64,000 bases of DNA from JAKOQB01 sp050258235 (lineage in GTDB: Bacteria > Pseudomonadota > Gammaproteobacteria > Burkholderiales > Burkholderiaceae_F). The stretch covers positions 5,307-69,306 of the forward strand of contig JBLMYK010000329.1 of assembly GCA_050258235.1 (NCBI GenBank), read 5' to 3'. The notes beneath the pieces were generated by a model that saw only the letters and a list, made by a program, of their open reading frames with translations, was not told where the DNA came from and searched no databases. A program made the position numbers and the translations under genes. This document shows positions 7,614 through 14,924 of this stretch, piece by piece. Each line of letters starts with the position of its first letter. The first letter of the stretch is position 1.

Positions 7614-9260
7614 GTGCCGTTATCGCGCCTCCCCGTCGCATTGCGACCCCATGGAGCCAATCCGTGGGCGCCGCTTGGCGTGCCCGTCTTCCGCTGGCTG
7701 TGGATCGCCAGCCTTGGTTCCAACATCGGCACCTGGCTGCAGAACGTCGCCGCCGGATGGGAGATGACCAATCTCACCACGTCGCCGTTGATGGTGGCGC
7801 TGGTGCAGGTCGCGACCACGTTGCCCTCCTTCTTTCTCGCCATCGCCGCCGGCGCGCTGGCGGATATCGCGGACCGGCGCACGATCCTGATCGGCACCCA
7901 GCTGGCCGGCACGCTGATTGCCGGGGTGCTTGCGCTCGTCGCCGCGCTCGGCGTGCTGTCGGCGCCGACCCTGCTGCTGCTGACCTTCCTGCTCGGGGTG
8001 CAATGGTCGTTGACGATTCCTGCCTGGGGTGCGACGGTGGCGGACATCGTCCCGCGCTCCCAGCTCACTTCTGCCGTCGCGCTCGGCTCGATCTCGTTCA
8101 ACATTTCGCGCTCGATCGGGCCGGCGATCGGCGGCCTGATCCTGTCGATATCGCATCCGTCGGTTGCGTTCGGGCTCAACGCGCTTTCGTTCGCCGGCGT
8201 GCTGATCGTGCTGCTGCGATGGCAGCGCACGCCCTCCGTGCCGCGGCTGCCGCCGGAAGGATTCGCCGCCGCGATCCGCGCGGGCGTGCGCTACACGATG
8301 GAGGAGCCAGCCTTCCGGGTGTTGCTCGCGCGCTGTGCAGTGTTTTCGGTGCCGGCCGCGGCGGTGTTTTCGCTGCTGCCCGTGATCGCCAGGGGCTCGA
8401 CGTACGGAAGCGCCAACGGCTATGCATTCCTGCTGACGGCGATCGGCATCGGCGCGGTGGCCACGGCGCTCGTGCTGCCGCGCCTGCGCGGACGATTCAC
8501 GCAGGACCAGCTGATCGCCGCGTCGGCCGTGCTGTTCGCGGTCGCGCTCGGCGTGCCGGCGCTGACGCGCCAGTTCGTCTGGATGCTGCTCGTGATGCCG
8601 CTGGCGGGCGCGGCCTGGCTGACGACCCTGTCGGGGCTGCAGAGCGCGGTGCAGCACGTCGCGCCCTCGTGGGTCAAGGCGCGTGGACTGGCCATCTACT
8701 TCATGACGCTCAACGGCGCGGTCGCCGTCGGCGGCGCACTATGGGGAACGATCGCGTCGAACTCCTCCATATCCGCTGCCCTGGCGACTGCGGCGATTGC
8801 CCTGCTGGTGGCGGCGCCCTGGTTCGCGCGCGGACTGATCGGGATGGCCGAAAGCGGCGACGCCGGCGAAACCGGTGAAGGGCCGTCGCCGCACTTCGCC
8901 GACGATGTTCCGAACGATGCCGGCCCGGTGCTGGTGACGATCGAATACGACGTGCGCCCCGACGCGCGGGATGAATTCATCGCCGATATGCGCGAGCTTG
9001 GCCGCCTGCGCCGCCGCGACGGCGCGTTCGCGTGGGAGTGCAGCTTCGACATCCGTCGGCGCACGCTCGCGATCGAGACCTTCCAGATCGAGAGCTGGCT
9101 GGAGCACCTGCGCCAGCATGAGCGGCAGGGCGCACAGTTCCACCGCATTCGCGAGCGGGTGCGCACGCTGTGCGCCGAGCCGCCACGCGCGCGTCACTAC
9201 GTGTCCATCAACGTCGGCCCGCTCGAGCTGAGGCCGCATCCGCAGGTCGCCGACGAGTAG
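7614..9260 (+). CDS. MFS_3-type transporter (EntS-like) with C-terminal ABM-like domain
   Basis: About 548 residues from a GTG start; an in-frame ATG at 7548 is the alternative. The first about 400 residues are an MFS exporter of the PF05977/EntS-like type: LGVPVFRWLWIASLGSNIGTWLQNVAAGWEM in helix 1, then a loop with ADIADRRTILIGTQ. The last about 100 residues are soluble and ferredoxin-like (VLVTIEYDVRPDARDEFIADM), resembling antibiotic-biosynthesis-monooxygenase/quinol-monooxygenase folds. This C-terminal extension is recurrent in the family. The substrate is unknown; siderophore or drug export is possible. It is divergent from the marR efflux operon and precedes a Fur-controlled iron operon. 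Confidence 0.85.
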   Translation: MPLSRLPVALRPHGANPWAPLGVPVFRWLWIASLGSNIGTWLQNVAAGWEMTNLTTSPLMVALVQVATTLPSFFLAIAAGALADIADRRTILIGTQLAGTLIAGVLALVAALGVLSAPTLLLLTFLLGVQWSLTIPAWGATVADIVPRSQLTSAVALGSISFNISRSIGPAIGGLILSISHPSVAFGLNALSFAGVLIVLLRWQRTPSVPRLPPEGFAAAIRAGVRYTMEEPAFRVLLARCAVFSVPAAAVFSLLPVIARGSTYGSANGYAFLLTAIGIGAVATALVLPRLRGRFTQDQLIAASAVLFAVALGVPALTRQFVWMLLVMPLAGAAWLTTLSGLQSAVQHVAPSWVKARGLAIYFMTLNGAVAVGGALWGTIASNSSISAALATAAIALLVAAPWFARGLIGMAESGDAGETGEGPSPHFADDVPNDAGPVLVTIEYDVRPDARDEFIADMRELGRLRRRDGAFAWECSFDIRRRTLAIETFQIESWLEHLRQHERQGAQFHRIRERVRTLCAEPPRARHYVSINVGPLELRPHPQVADE

Positions 9261-9295
9261 CCGGCGGGTTCGGATCGCCGGGTCCTATCCGGGGG

Positions 9296-9327
9296 TTGAC
9301 ACCTTTTCGAGAATGATTATCATTTGC
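9296..9327 (+). promoter_or_regulatory. Promoter overlapped by a Fur box
   Basis: TTGACA at 9296-9301, a 16-bp spacer and TATCAT at 9318-9323 form a strong sigma-70-type promoter. The 19-mer GAGAATGATTATCATTTGC at 9309-9327 matches the Fur consensus (GATAATGATAATCATTATC) at 15 of 19 positions and covers the -10. Fur with ferrous iron should therefore repress the cupredoxin - FTR1 - OM protein operon that starts at 9349. This is the clearest regulatory site in the window. Confidence 0.85.
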
Positions 9328-9348
9328 ATCGTTACGAAAGGGGCAAAG

Positions 9349-9690
9349 ATGCGTACTCGGGGGTTCTTCGGCCGGCAAATTGTGGCGGCACTCTGCATCA
9401 CGCTGGGCACATCGGGCGCGATCGCAGCGGACGAATTCGCGCTGACGATCAAGGACCACCGTTTCCAGCCGACCGAGGTGCGGGTCCCGGCCAACACGAA
9501 GGTCAAGCTGGTGATCACGAACAAGGACAGCACGGCCGAGGAATTCGAAAGCCACACGATGAACCGGGAGAAGATCATCCCGCCGGGCGGAACGATCACG
9601 GTGTTCATCGGCCCGCTGAAGCCCGGCCGCTATCCGTTTGTCGGCGAGTATCACGAGAAGACCGCGCAGGGCGTGGTGATTGCGGAGTAA
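9349..9690 (+). CDS. Periplasmic cupredoxin-like protein of an iron transporter (FtrB-like)
   Basis: A 113-residue protein with an N-terminal signal peptide ending near GAIAADEF. One cupredoxin-like beta sandwich follows, with FALTIKDHRFQPTEVRVPANTKVKLVITNKD, then EEFESHTMN and YPFVGEYHEKTAQG. The start is the ATG after AAAGGGG; an earlier in-frame ATG at 9313 lies inside the Fur box and is rejected. There is no Cys for a type-1 copper site, so any metal site is different from blue copper proteins. In Ftr/Efe-type systems such domains partner the FTR1 permease during ferrous iron oxidation and delivery. That role is inferred from the adjacent FTR1 gene, 5 bp downstream. Confidence 0.82.
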   Translation: MRTRGFFGRQIVAALCITLGTSGAIAADEFALTIKDHRFQPTEVRVPANTKVKLVITNKDSTAEEFESHTMNREKIIPPGGTITVFIGPLKPGRYPFVGEYHEKTAQGVVIAE

Positions 9691-9694
9691 GAAG

Positions 9695-10519
9695 ATGCTG
9701 GGCGCTGCGTTGATCGTGTTTCGGGAAACCCTGGAGGCCGCGCTGCTGGTTGGCATCATCGCGGCTGCGACCTCGGCGCTGCCTGCGGCACGGCGGTGGA
9801 TCGGCGCCGGCGTTGCGGCGGGTGTCGCCGGCGCGGTTCTGATCGCACTGGCGATGGGTCAGATCTCCAGCGCATTCGAAGGCATGGGCCAGGAGGTGCT
9901 GAATGCATCGATCCTGGCGTGCGCGGTGGCGATGCTCGGCTGGCACGCGGTATGGATGGCCAGGCACGGTGCGCAACTGTCGGCGGATGCCCGTGCCCTG
10001 GGAGAAAGCGTTCGGCGCGGAACGGCCGCACTCTCGGCGGCCTTTGTCGCGGTCGCGCTGGCGGTGCTGCGCGAGGGCGCCGAAACCGTGCTGTTCATGT
10101 TCGGGATGCTTTCCGGTGGTGACGCAGATCCCATGGGGGTTGCGGCGAGTGGCGCGCTTGGCGCCCTGGGCGGCGTGGCACTCGGCGTGCTGATTTACGC
10201 CGGCTTCCGGCGGGTGCCGCTGCGAACGCTGTTCAACGTCACCGGTGTGCTGATCGTCTTTCTTGCCGCCTCCATGGCCGCGCAGCTCGCGCGGCAGCTG
10301 ATTCAGGCCGACATGCTTCCCGCGCTGGTCAGCACGCTGTGGGACACCTCGAACTGGCTGCCGATGGATTCGATCGTCGGCACGCTGCTGCACGCGCTGT
10401 TCGGATACGAGGCGCGCCCGAGCGCAATGCAGGTGCTGTTCTATGCGACCGTGCTCACGCTGCTGTTTGCGGCGCGCGCGTTGACCGCGCCGCCAGCTCC
10501 TCGTCCCCGCACCGCCTAG
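9695..10519 (+). CDS. FTR1-family iron permease (EfeU/FtrC-like)
   Basis: A 274-residue inner-membrane protein with about seven helices. Two REXXE iron-transport motifs, RETLE at 10-14 and REGAE at 126-130, lie in membrane segments as expected for FTR1/EfeU, where they bind ferric iron after oxidation. The ATG at 9695 is 5 bp after the cupredoxin stop, with GAAG just before. It is part of the Fur-regulated operon. No P19/FtrA-like or FtrD-like polyferredoxin gene is seen beside it. Confidence 0.92.
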   Translation: MLGAALIVFRETLEAALLVGIIAAATSALPAARRWIGAGVAAGVAGAVLIALAMGQISSAFEGMGQEVLNASILACAVAMLGWHAVWMARHGAQLSADARALGESVRRGTAALSAAFVAVALAVLREGAETVLFMFGMLSGGDADPMGVAASGALGALGGVALGVLIYAGFRRVPLRTLFNVTGVLIVFLAASMAAQLARQLIQADMLPALVSTLWDTSNWLPMDSIVGTLLHALFGYEARPSAMQVLFYATVLTLLFAARALTAPPAPRPRTA

Positions 10520-10528
10520 GATCCCCAG

Positions 10529-11263
10529 ATGAATCATGTGCATGCCGCGGCCGCGGCAGGGGTCCTGCTGTGCCTTGTTTCCGCCGCGCGCGCGGAACCC
10601 GCCGATGACGTGCTCTCTCCCGTCGTCGTCCAAGGGGAGCGCGAGTTCGAGACGAAGGCGGGAACGCAAACCAAGTCCGGCGAGCCGCGCTTCGGCGCCG
10701 CCACGCTCGGCGTCGGCTACGGCGCGCTGTCATGGTGGGCGACCGAACTCGAACTGAAGTACGAACGCGAGGCTGCGTCGACGCGGTGGGATGCGATCGA
10801 GTGGGAAAACCGCTTCCAGCTCACGGAAACGGGGCGCTACCCGGTCGACCTCGGTTTCCTGCTCGAGATCGAAAGGCCGCGCGATCACGCCGAAGGATGG
10901 GAATTTGCGTGGGGGCCGCTGCTGCAGGCCGAGGCGGGTCGGATGCAATACAACGCCAACCTGATCTGGAAACGCCAGGTGCACAGCCAGGGACCGTCCG
11001 CCACCGAGCTCGGCTATCGGCTGCAGGCGAAGTACCGCTGGCGCGAAGCGCTCGAGTTCGGCGTGCAGGCATTCGGGGATCTCGGACCCTGGAGGGACTG
11101 GAGCGCCGCGTCGGAGCAGTCGCACCGCGTCGGTCCGGCGCTGTTCGGCAGGACCCATCTCACAAGCGGCCACGCGCTGGCATGGAACGCCGGCTGCCTG
11201 TTCGGCACCACCCACGGCAGCCCCGATCGCGTGCTGCGCGTGCAGGTTGAATTCGAGCTGTGA
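10529..11263 (+). CDS. Predicted outer-membrane beta-barrel protein of the iron operon
   Basis: A 244-residue protein with a signal peptide (cleavage near ARAEP). The mature part is rich in alternating polar/aromatic strands (LGVGYGALSWWATELELKYER) and ends VLRVQVEFEL, a C-terminal pattern expected for outer-membrane barrels. It follows FTR1 by 9 bp in the Fur-controlled operon. I do not recognise a named family. A role in passage of iron or a chelate across the outer membrane is an inference from position only. It lacks the length and plug expected of a TonB-dependent receptor. Confidence 0.7.
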   Translation: MNHVHAAAAAGVLLCLVSAARAEPADDVLSPVVVQGEREFETKAGTQTKSGEPRFGAATLGVGYGALSWWATELELKYEREAASTRWDAIEWENRFQLTETGRYPVDLGFLLEIERPRDHAEGWEFAWGPLLQAEAGRMQYNANLIWKRQVHSQGPSATELGYRLQAKYRWREALEFGVQAFGDLGPWRDWSAASEQSHRVGPALFGRTHLTSGHALAWNAGCLFGTTHGSPDRVLRVQVEFEL

Positions 11264-11278
11264 GCGCCGCCTCGCCGG

Positions 11279-11977
11279 CTAGGCCCGCTGGATGGGTGTC
11301 TTCTTGCGGGCGGGATACTGCTCCAGCTTGCCAACTCGGCGCTCGAAAGGATCGCAGCGCGCGAGTCGCTGCACCTGCGCGCGGGTCAGCAGCGGATGAT
11401 GGCGCAGCGCCTCGAGCCGGTCGTGCGCCTCCCAGCAGGAATCGCGGTTGGTGACCCACAACGCCGGATCGAGGCGGCGCAGGTCGAACGCGCCGCTGTA
11501 GCTGCGCAGCGTCTTCTCCCCGCGCCGGTTGGCGTACTCATGGAAGTAGGACAAGGCGAGCTCGCGCAGGCTGCGATAGACCGGATCGCGGAATCGCAGC
11601 CGCGAGCCGTTGGTCTTCGAGATCGCACCCCAGCAGCTCCCACGGCGATACAGCGCGATCACGTGCGGGTAGTCGCTCGGGTCGCAGTCCATGTGCATGA
11701 CCAGCGGCGGCTCGCCGTGCAACCACAGCGCACAAGCGGCCACGAACGCGCCCTCGATGCAGTGCGCGCGCCGCTGGCGCAGCACTTCTCGCACCGACAG
11801 CACGGTTTCGCCGTCGTGCTCGTGGTTGATCGGGACGCGATTGATGAAGGCCTGGATCTTTGCCGGGGTGTCGAACTGGCGCAACGTCGCGACCTCGCGC
11901 TCGGTCAATCCCGTGCGCGCTGGCCGCACCGCCCGCGGCGCAACGCCTGATCCGGGTGCCGATCTCGCGCCGCGCAT
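11279..11977 (-). CDS. Uncharacterised protein with transglutaminase-like Cys-His pattern
   Basis: A 232-residue soluble protein of unrecognised family. The order RRAHCIEGAFVAACAL (Cys73), then DYPHVIALY (His105), then an acidic or Asn position about 20-25 residues later (Asn123/Asp131) resembles the transglutaminase/papain-like triad. Cys followed by a hydrophobic helix is characteristic of that fold. It has no signal peptide and several extra Cys and Trp. It is divergent from the aldolase gene at 12114 and convergent with the iron operon, whose last stop is 15 bp away. Function unknown; the fold assignment is an inference. Confidence 0.7.
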   Translation of the reverse strand: MRGARSAPGSGVAPRAVRPARTGLTEREVATLRQFDTPAKIQAFINRVPINHEHDGETVLSVREVLRQRRAHCIEGAFVAACALWLHGEPPLVMHMDCDPSDYPHVIALYRRGSCWGAISKTNGSRLRFRDPVYRSLRELALSYFHEYANRRGEKTLRSYSGAFDLRRLDPALWVTNRDSCWEAHDRLEALRHHPLLTRAQVQRLARCDPFERRVGKLEQYPARKKTPIQRA

Positions 11978-12087
11978 CTCAGCCGATCTCGATGTGCGCG
12001 CGAACTTGCCCGCGTACGGGCGTGCCGCGTCCGGTGCTGAGCAGGTCGGCGGGCATCTGAAGCAGGAACGGGGCGCGCATGCGCGGC

Positions 12088-12107
12088 ATTATCCTCGCGG
12101 GGATAAT
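12088..12107. promoter_or_regulatory. Inverted repeat and -10-like element before the aldolase gene
   Basis: ATTATCC (12088-12094), a six-base spacer, then GGATAAT (12101-12107) form a perfect 7-bp inverted repeat. The right arm contains GATAAT, a good -10 hexamer, ending six bases before the ATG at 12114. This could be an operator overlapping a promoter for a leaderless transcript. No convincing -35 hexamer is visible. Confidence 0.4.
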
Positions 12108-12113
12108 CGCGGG

Positions 12114-12830
12114 ATGCAGCCGATCGACGCCGTCACGGAAGCGCGCAAGGATCTTGCGACTGCGCTGCGAGCTGCAGCACAGCTGGGCCTTGGCGAAGGA
12201 GTTTGTAATCACTTCAGTCTTGTGTTGCCCGGGTGTCCCGGTCATTTCCTGATCAATCCGCAGGGGCTGCATTGGAGCGAGATCACGCCCGACGATCTGG
12301 TCGTGATCGACGACCTGGGTCGGAAGGTCGAAGGCCGGCACGAGGTCGAGCCGACCGCATTCTTCATCCACGGCGCGATCCACCGCCGCGTGCCGCAAGC
12401 CGCGTGCGTGCTGCACACGCATATGCCGTTCGCAACCGCGCTGACGATGTTGCAGGGAGGGCGGCTGGAAATGGCGCATCAAAATGCCTTGCGCTTTCAC
12501 CGCCAGGTTGCCTATGAAAACGAATACAACGGACTGGTCCTCGACGAGGCCGAAGCCGGCCGCATCGCCGATCGCCTGAAGGACGCGGTCGCGCTCTTTC
12601 TCGCCAACCATGGAGTGATCGTGCGCGGTCCGTCCGTGTCCTGGGCCTTCGACGATCTGTACTACCTGGAGCGCGCCTGCATGCACCAGGTGCTGGCGCA
12701 GGGAACCGGCCGCCCGCTCAAGCTGATTCCGGATCGCATTGCTGCGCTTACCGCTAAACAGTTGGCAGGTGAGCGGCAGCAGTCCGACCTGCATCTGAAA
12801 GCGCTGCGGCGCATGTTCGGGTTCGGCTGA
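12114..12830 (+). CDS. Class II aldolase/adducin family protein
   Basis: A 238-residue protein of the FucA/AraD-like class II aldolase family, near the usual length. Zinc ligands are visible as HTH in VLHTHMPFATALT and a later His in LFLANHGVIVRG. The conserved acidic residue lies in GRHEVEPTAFFIHGAIH. Family members cleave or epimerise sugar phosphates using Zn2+; the substrate here is unknown. The start has little Shine-Dalgarno complementarity, and a -10-like hexamer sits just upstream, so translation may be leaderless. It is a lone gene on the plus strand facing the importer genes. Confidence 0.9.
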   Translation: MQPIDAVTEARKDLATALRAAAQLGLGEGVCNHFSLVLPGCPGHFLINPQGLHWSEITPDDLVVIDDLGRKVEGRHEVEPTAFFIHGAIHRRVPQAACVLHTHMPFATALTMLQGGRLEMAHQNALRFHRQVAYENEYNGLVLDEAEAGRIADRLKDAVALFLANHGVIVRGPSVSWAFDDLYYLERACMHQVLAQGTGRPLKLIPDRIAALTAKQLAGERQQSDLHLKALRRMFGFG

Positions 12831-12839
12831 CGCGGTTGG

Positions 12840-12864
12840 GCCGAGCGCCGGTTCGGCGCTCGGC
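12840..12864. terminator. Hairpin between convergent aldolase and permease genes
   Basis: A perfect 11-bp stem (GCCGAGCGCCG, 12840-12850, pairing with 12854-12864) with loop GTT. It lies 9 bp after the aldolase stop and is shared by the convergent transcripts. There is no U-tract, so termination strength is uncertain. Confidence 0.5.
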
Positions 12865-12890
12865 GTCGCCCGGTCGACCTTCGCCGTGGG

Positions 12891-12932
12891 TCGATCAACG
12901 CTCGCCGCGGCTCAATCAACGCTCGCCGCGGC
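12891..12932. repeat. 21-bp tandem repeat across the permease stop codon
   Basis: Two near-identical 21-bp units share ATCAACGCTCGCCGCGGC at 12894-12911 and 12915-12932. A third degenerate unit (TCGACC...TTCGCCGTGGG) precedes them at about 12873-12890. The second unit contains the stop codon of the permease gene (12916-12918), so the expansion alters or follows the extreme C-terminus. It is a small minisatellite, not a CRISPR array. Confidence 0.6.
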
Positions 12933-13860
12933 GATAGGGCTTCATCAGCGCCTGCGGGTAGGCGGCCTTGCGCGCGACCAGCACCAGCGCAACGATCGAC
13001 AGCAAGTACGGGACCATCAGCCACCACTGGTACGGGATCGCGGCGCCGACGCTCGATTGCTGCAGCCTCAGCTGCGCGGCGTCGAAGGCCGCGAACAGCA
13101 GTGCACCGGCAAGCGCCTTGCCCGGGCGCCACGACGCGAACACCACGAGCGCCACGCAGATCCAGCCGCGGCCGTTCACCATGTTGAAGAAGAAGGCATT
13201 GAAGGCCGCCAGCGTCAGAAACGACCCGGCCACACCCATCAGGCTGCTGCCGGCGACGATCGCGCCGATCCGCGTCGCAGTCACATCGATGCCCGCGCCC
13301 TCGGCGGCGGCCGGATTCTCGCCGACCATCCGGATCGCCAGGCCGAGCGGCGTGCGGTAAAGCACGTAGCCGAGCAACGGCACCAGCAGCAGCGCGAGCA
13401 GCGTCAGTGCGGTCTGCGCGCCCAGGATCGGTCCCAGCAGCGGGACGTTTCCAAGGAAGTCCAGTTCGGCGAACGGGGTGATGCGCGGCGGCTCGGTCAG
13501 CTTCGGAAAGCTCACGCGATACGCAAAGTACGACAGGCTGGTTGCCGCCAGTGTGATGCCAAGACCGGTTACGTGCTGCGACAGGCCCAGCGGGACCGTC
13601 AACACGCCGTGCAGCAGTCCGAACGTCGCCCCCACCAGCGCGGCGACGAACACGCCGATCCACAGGCCGGCACCCGCATGCACCGCGAACCAGCCGGCGA
13701 ACGCCCCGGCCGCCATGATTCCTTCGATGCCGAGATTCAGCACGCCGGCACGCTCGCACAGCAGCACGCCGAGCACGCCGAAGATCAACGGCGTGGCGAT
13801 GCGCAGCGTCGCGATCCAGAACGCGTCGCTTGCGGCGATCTGCCACAGGTCGGCGATCAT
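12916..13860 (-). CDS. BMP-type ABC importer, second permease (NupQ/YufQ-like)
   Basis: A 314-residue membrane protein with about 8-10 helices. It has the BPD_transp_2 signature: ATPLIFGVLGVLLCERAGVLNLGIEGIMAAGA near the N-terminus and RMVGENPAAAEGAGIDVTATR in the coupling-loop region. Its ATG overlaps the stop of the first permease by four bases. With the ATPase and BMP lipoprotein-like receptor upstream it forms a nucleoside/nucleobase-type importer. The C-terminal end (YRRGER) coincides with a tandem repeat. Confidence 0.9.
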   Translation of the reverse strand: MIADLWQIAASDAFWIATLRIATPLIFGVLGVLLCERAGVLNLGIEGIMAAGAFAGWFAVHAGAGLWIGVFVAALVGATFGLLHGVLTVPLGLSQHVTGLGITLAATSLSYFAYRVSFPKLTEPPRITPFAELDFLGNVPLLGPILGAQTALTLLALLLVPLLGYVLYRTPLGLAIRMVGENPAAAEGAGIDVTATRIGAIVAGSSLMGVAGSFLTLAAFNAFFFNMVNGRGWICVALVVFASWRPGKALAGALLFAAFDAAQLRLQQSSVGAAIPYQWWLMVPYLLSIVALVLVARKAAYPQALMKPYRRGER

Positions 13861-14924
13861 GCGTTCCAGCGCACGCGGTAACGCACCAGTTGCGCGGCGA
13901 CCAGCATCGCCAGCAGCGACACGGCGACGATCACGTCGGCGATGTAGGTCGGCACCGTCACCGCGCGGCTCATCGAGTCGGCACCGACGAACATGCCGGC
14001 GATGAAGATCGCCGCCAGCACCACGCCAAGAGGATGCAGCGCCGCCAGCATCGCGACCACGATTCCCGCGTAGCCGTAGCCCGGCGACATGTCGAGCGTC
14101 ACGTAGCCGGTGCGACCCGCGACCTCGACCGCGCCGGCCAGTCCGGCCAGCGCGCCCGACAGCAGCGCGGTCTTGACGACGGTCCGGTCGACCGGAATGC
14201 CGGCGAAGCGCGCCGCCTCGCGATTGGCGCCGACCGCGCGCATCTCGAACCCGAACGCGGTGAACCTGATCATCGCCCATGCGAGCGCGGCAGCGCCGAG
14301 CGCGATCAGCAGGCCGGTATGCAGGCGCGTGCGCGCGACCAGTTTCGACAGCTCGAGTGCCGGATCGAGCGCGACCGACTGCGGCCAGCCGAGCGCGGCG
14401 GGGTCCCGCATCGGCCCGTCAAGCATCCACGAGACGAACAGCAGCACGACGAAGTTCGTGAGCAGGGTCGTCACCACTTCGTCGACCGCCAGCCGCGTGC
14501 GCAGCAGCGCCGCGATCGCCAGCCACAGCGCGCCGGCGCTCATCGCGCCCGCGAGCATCGCGATGAACAGCAGAGGAGCGGGCAGCGCAGCGCCAAGGCC
14601 CTCGTGCGTTCCGCCGATCGCGACCGCCGCCAGTGCACCCAGATACAGCTGTCCCTCGGCGCCGATGTTGTAGAAGCGCGCGCGGAATGCGACGGCGGCG
14701 GCGAGCCCGGTCAGCATCAGCGGGGTGGCGCGCGTCAGCGTTTCGGTCAGCGCGAAGCGCGAACCGAATCCGCCGTCGAGCAGCGCCGCAAAGCTGCGGC
14801 CGACCGGGGCGCCCGCCCAAAGCACCAGCAGCCCGCTCACGACAAGCGTCAGCGCGACCGCGGCCAGCGGCGCGATCAGCCATGCGATCCGCGATGTCGT
14901 GTCGCGCGCCTCGAGCCGGATCAT
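13857..14924 (-). CDS. BMP-type ABC importer, first permease (NupP/YufP-like)
   Basis: A 355-residue inner-membrane permease of the branched-chain/simple sugar class. It has ATPLMLTGLAAAVAFRARFYNIGAEGQLYLGA, typical of NupP/YufP proteins, and MRAVGANREAARFAGIPVDRT at the ATPase contact. It pairs with the 314-residue second permease to make a heterodimeric channel. It has four-base ATGA overlaps with both neighbours, so the three genes are translationally coupled. Confidence 0.9.
   Translation of the reverse strand: MIRLEARDTTSRIAWLIAPLAAVALTLVVSGLLVLWAGAPVGRSFAALLDGGFGSRFALTETLTRATPLMLTGLAAAVAFRARFYNIGAEGQLYLGALAAVAIGGTHEGLGAALPAPLLFIAMLAGAMSAGALWLAIAALLRTRLAVDEVVTTLLTNFVVLLFVSWMLDGPMRDPAALGWPQSVALDPALELSKLVARTRLHTGLLIALGAAALAWAMIRFTAFGFEMRAVGANREAARFAGIPVDRTVVKTALLSGALAGLAGAVEVAGRTGYVTLDMSPGYGYAGIVVAMLAALHPLGVVLAAIFIAGMFVGADSMSRAVTVPTYIADVIVAVSLLAMLVAAQLVRYRVRWNA

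Noticed and set aside
9313..9348. Earlier ATG start for the cupredoxin gene
   Set aside because: The ATG lies inside the Fur box and before the expected transcript start; the ATG at 9349 has a good ribosome site and exposes the signal peptide.
12840..12932. Possible CRISPR-like repeats
   Set aside because: Units are adjacent 21-bp tandem copies without spacers; no cas genes in the window.
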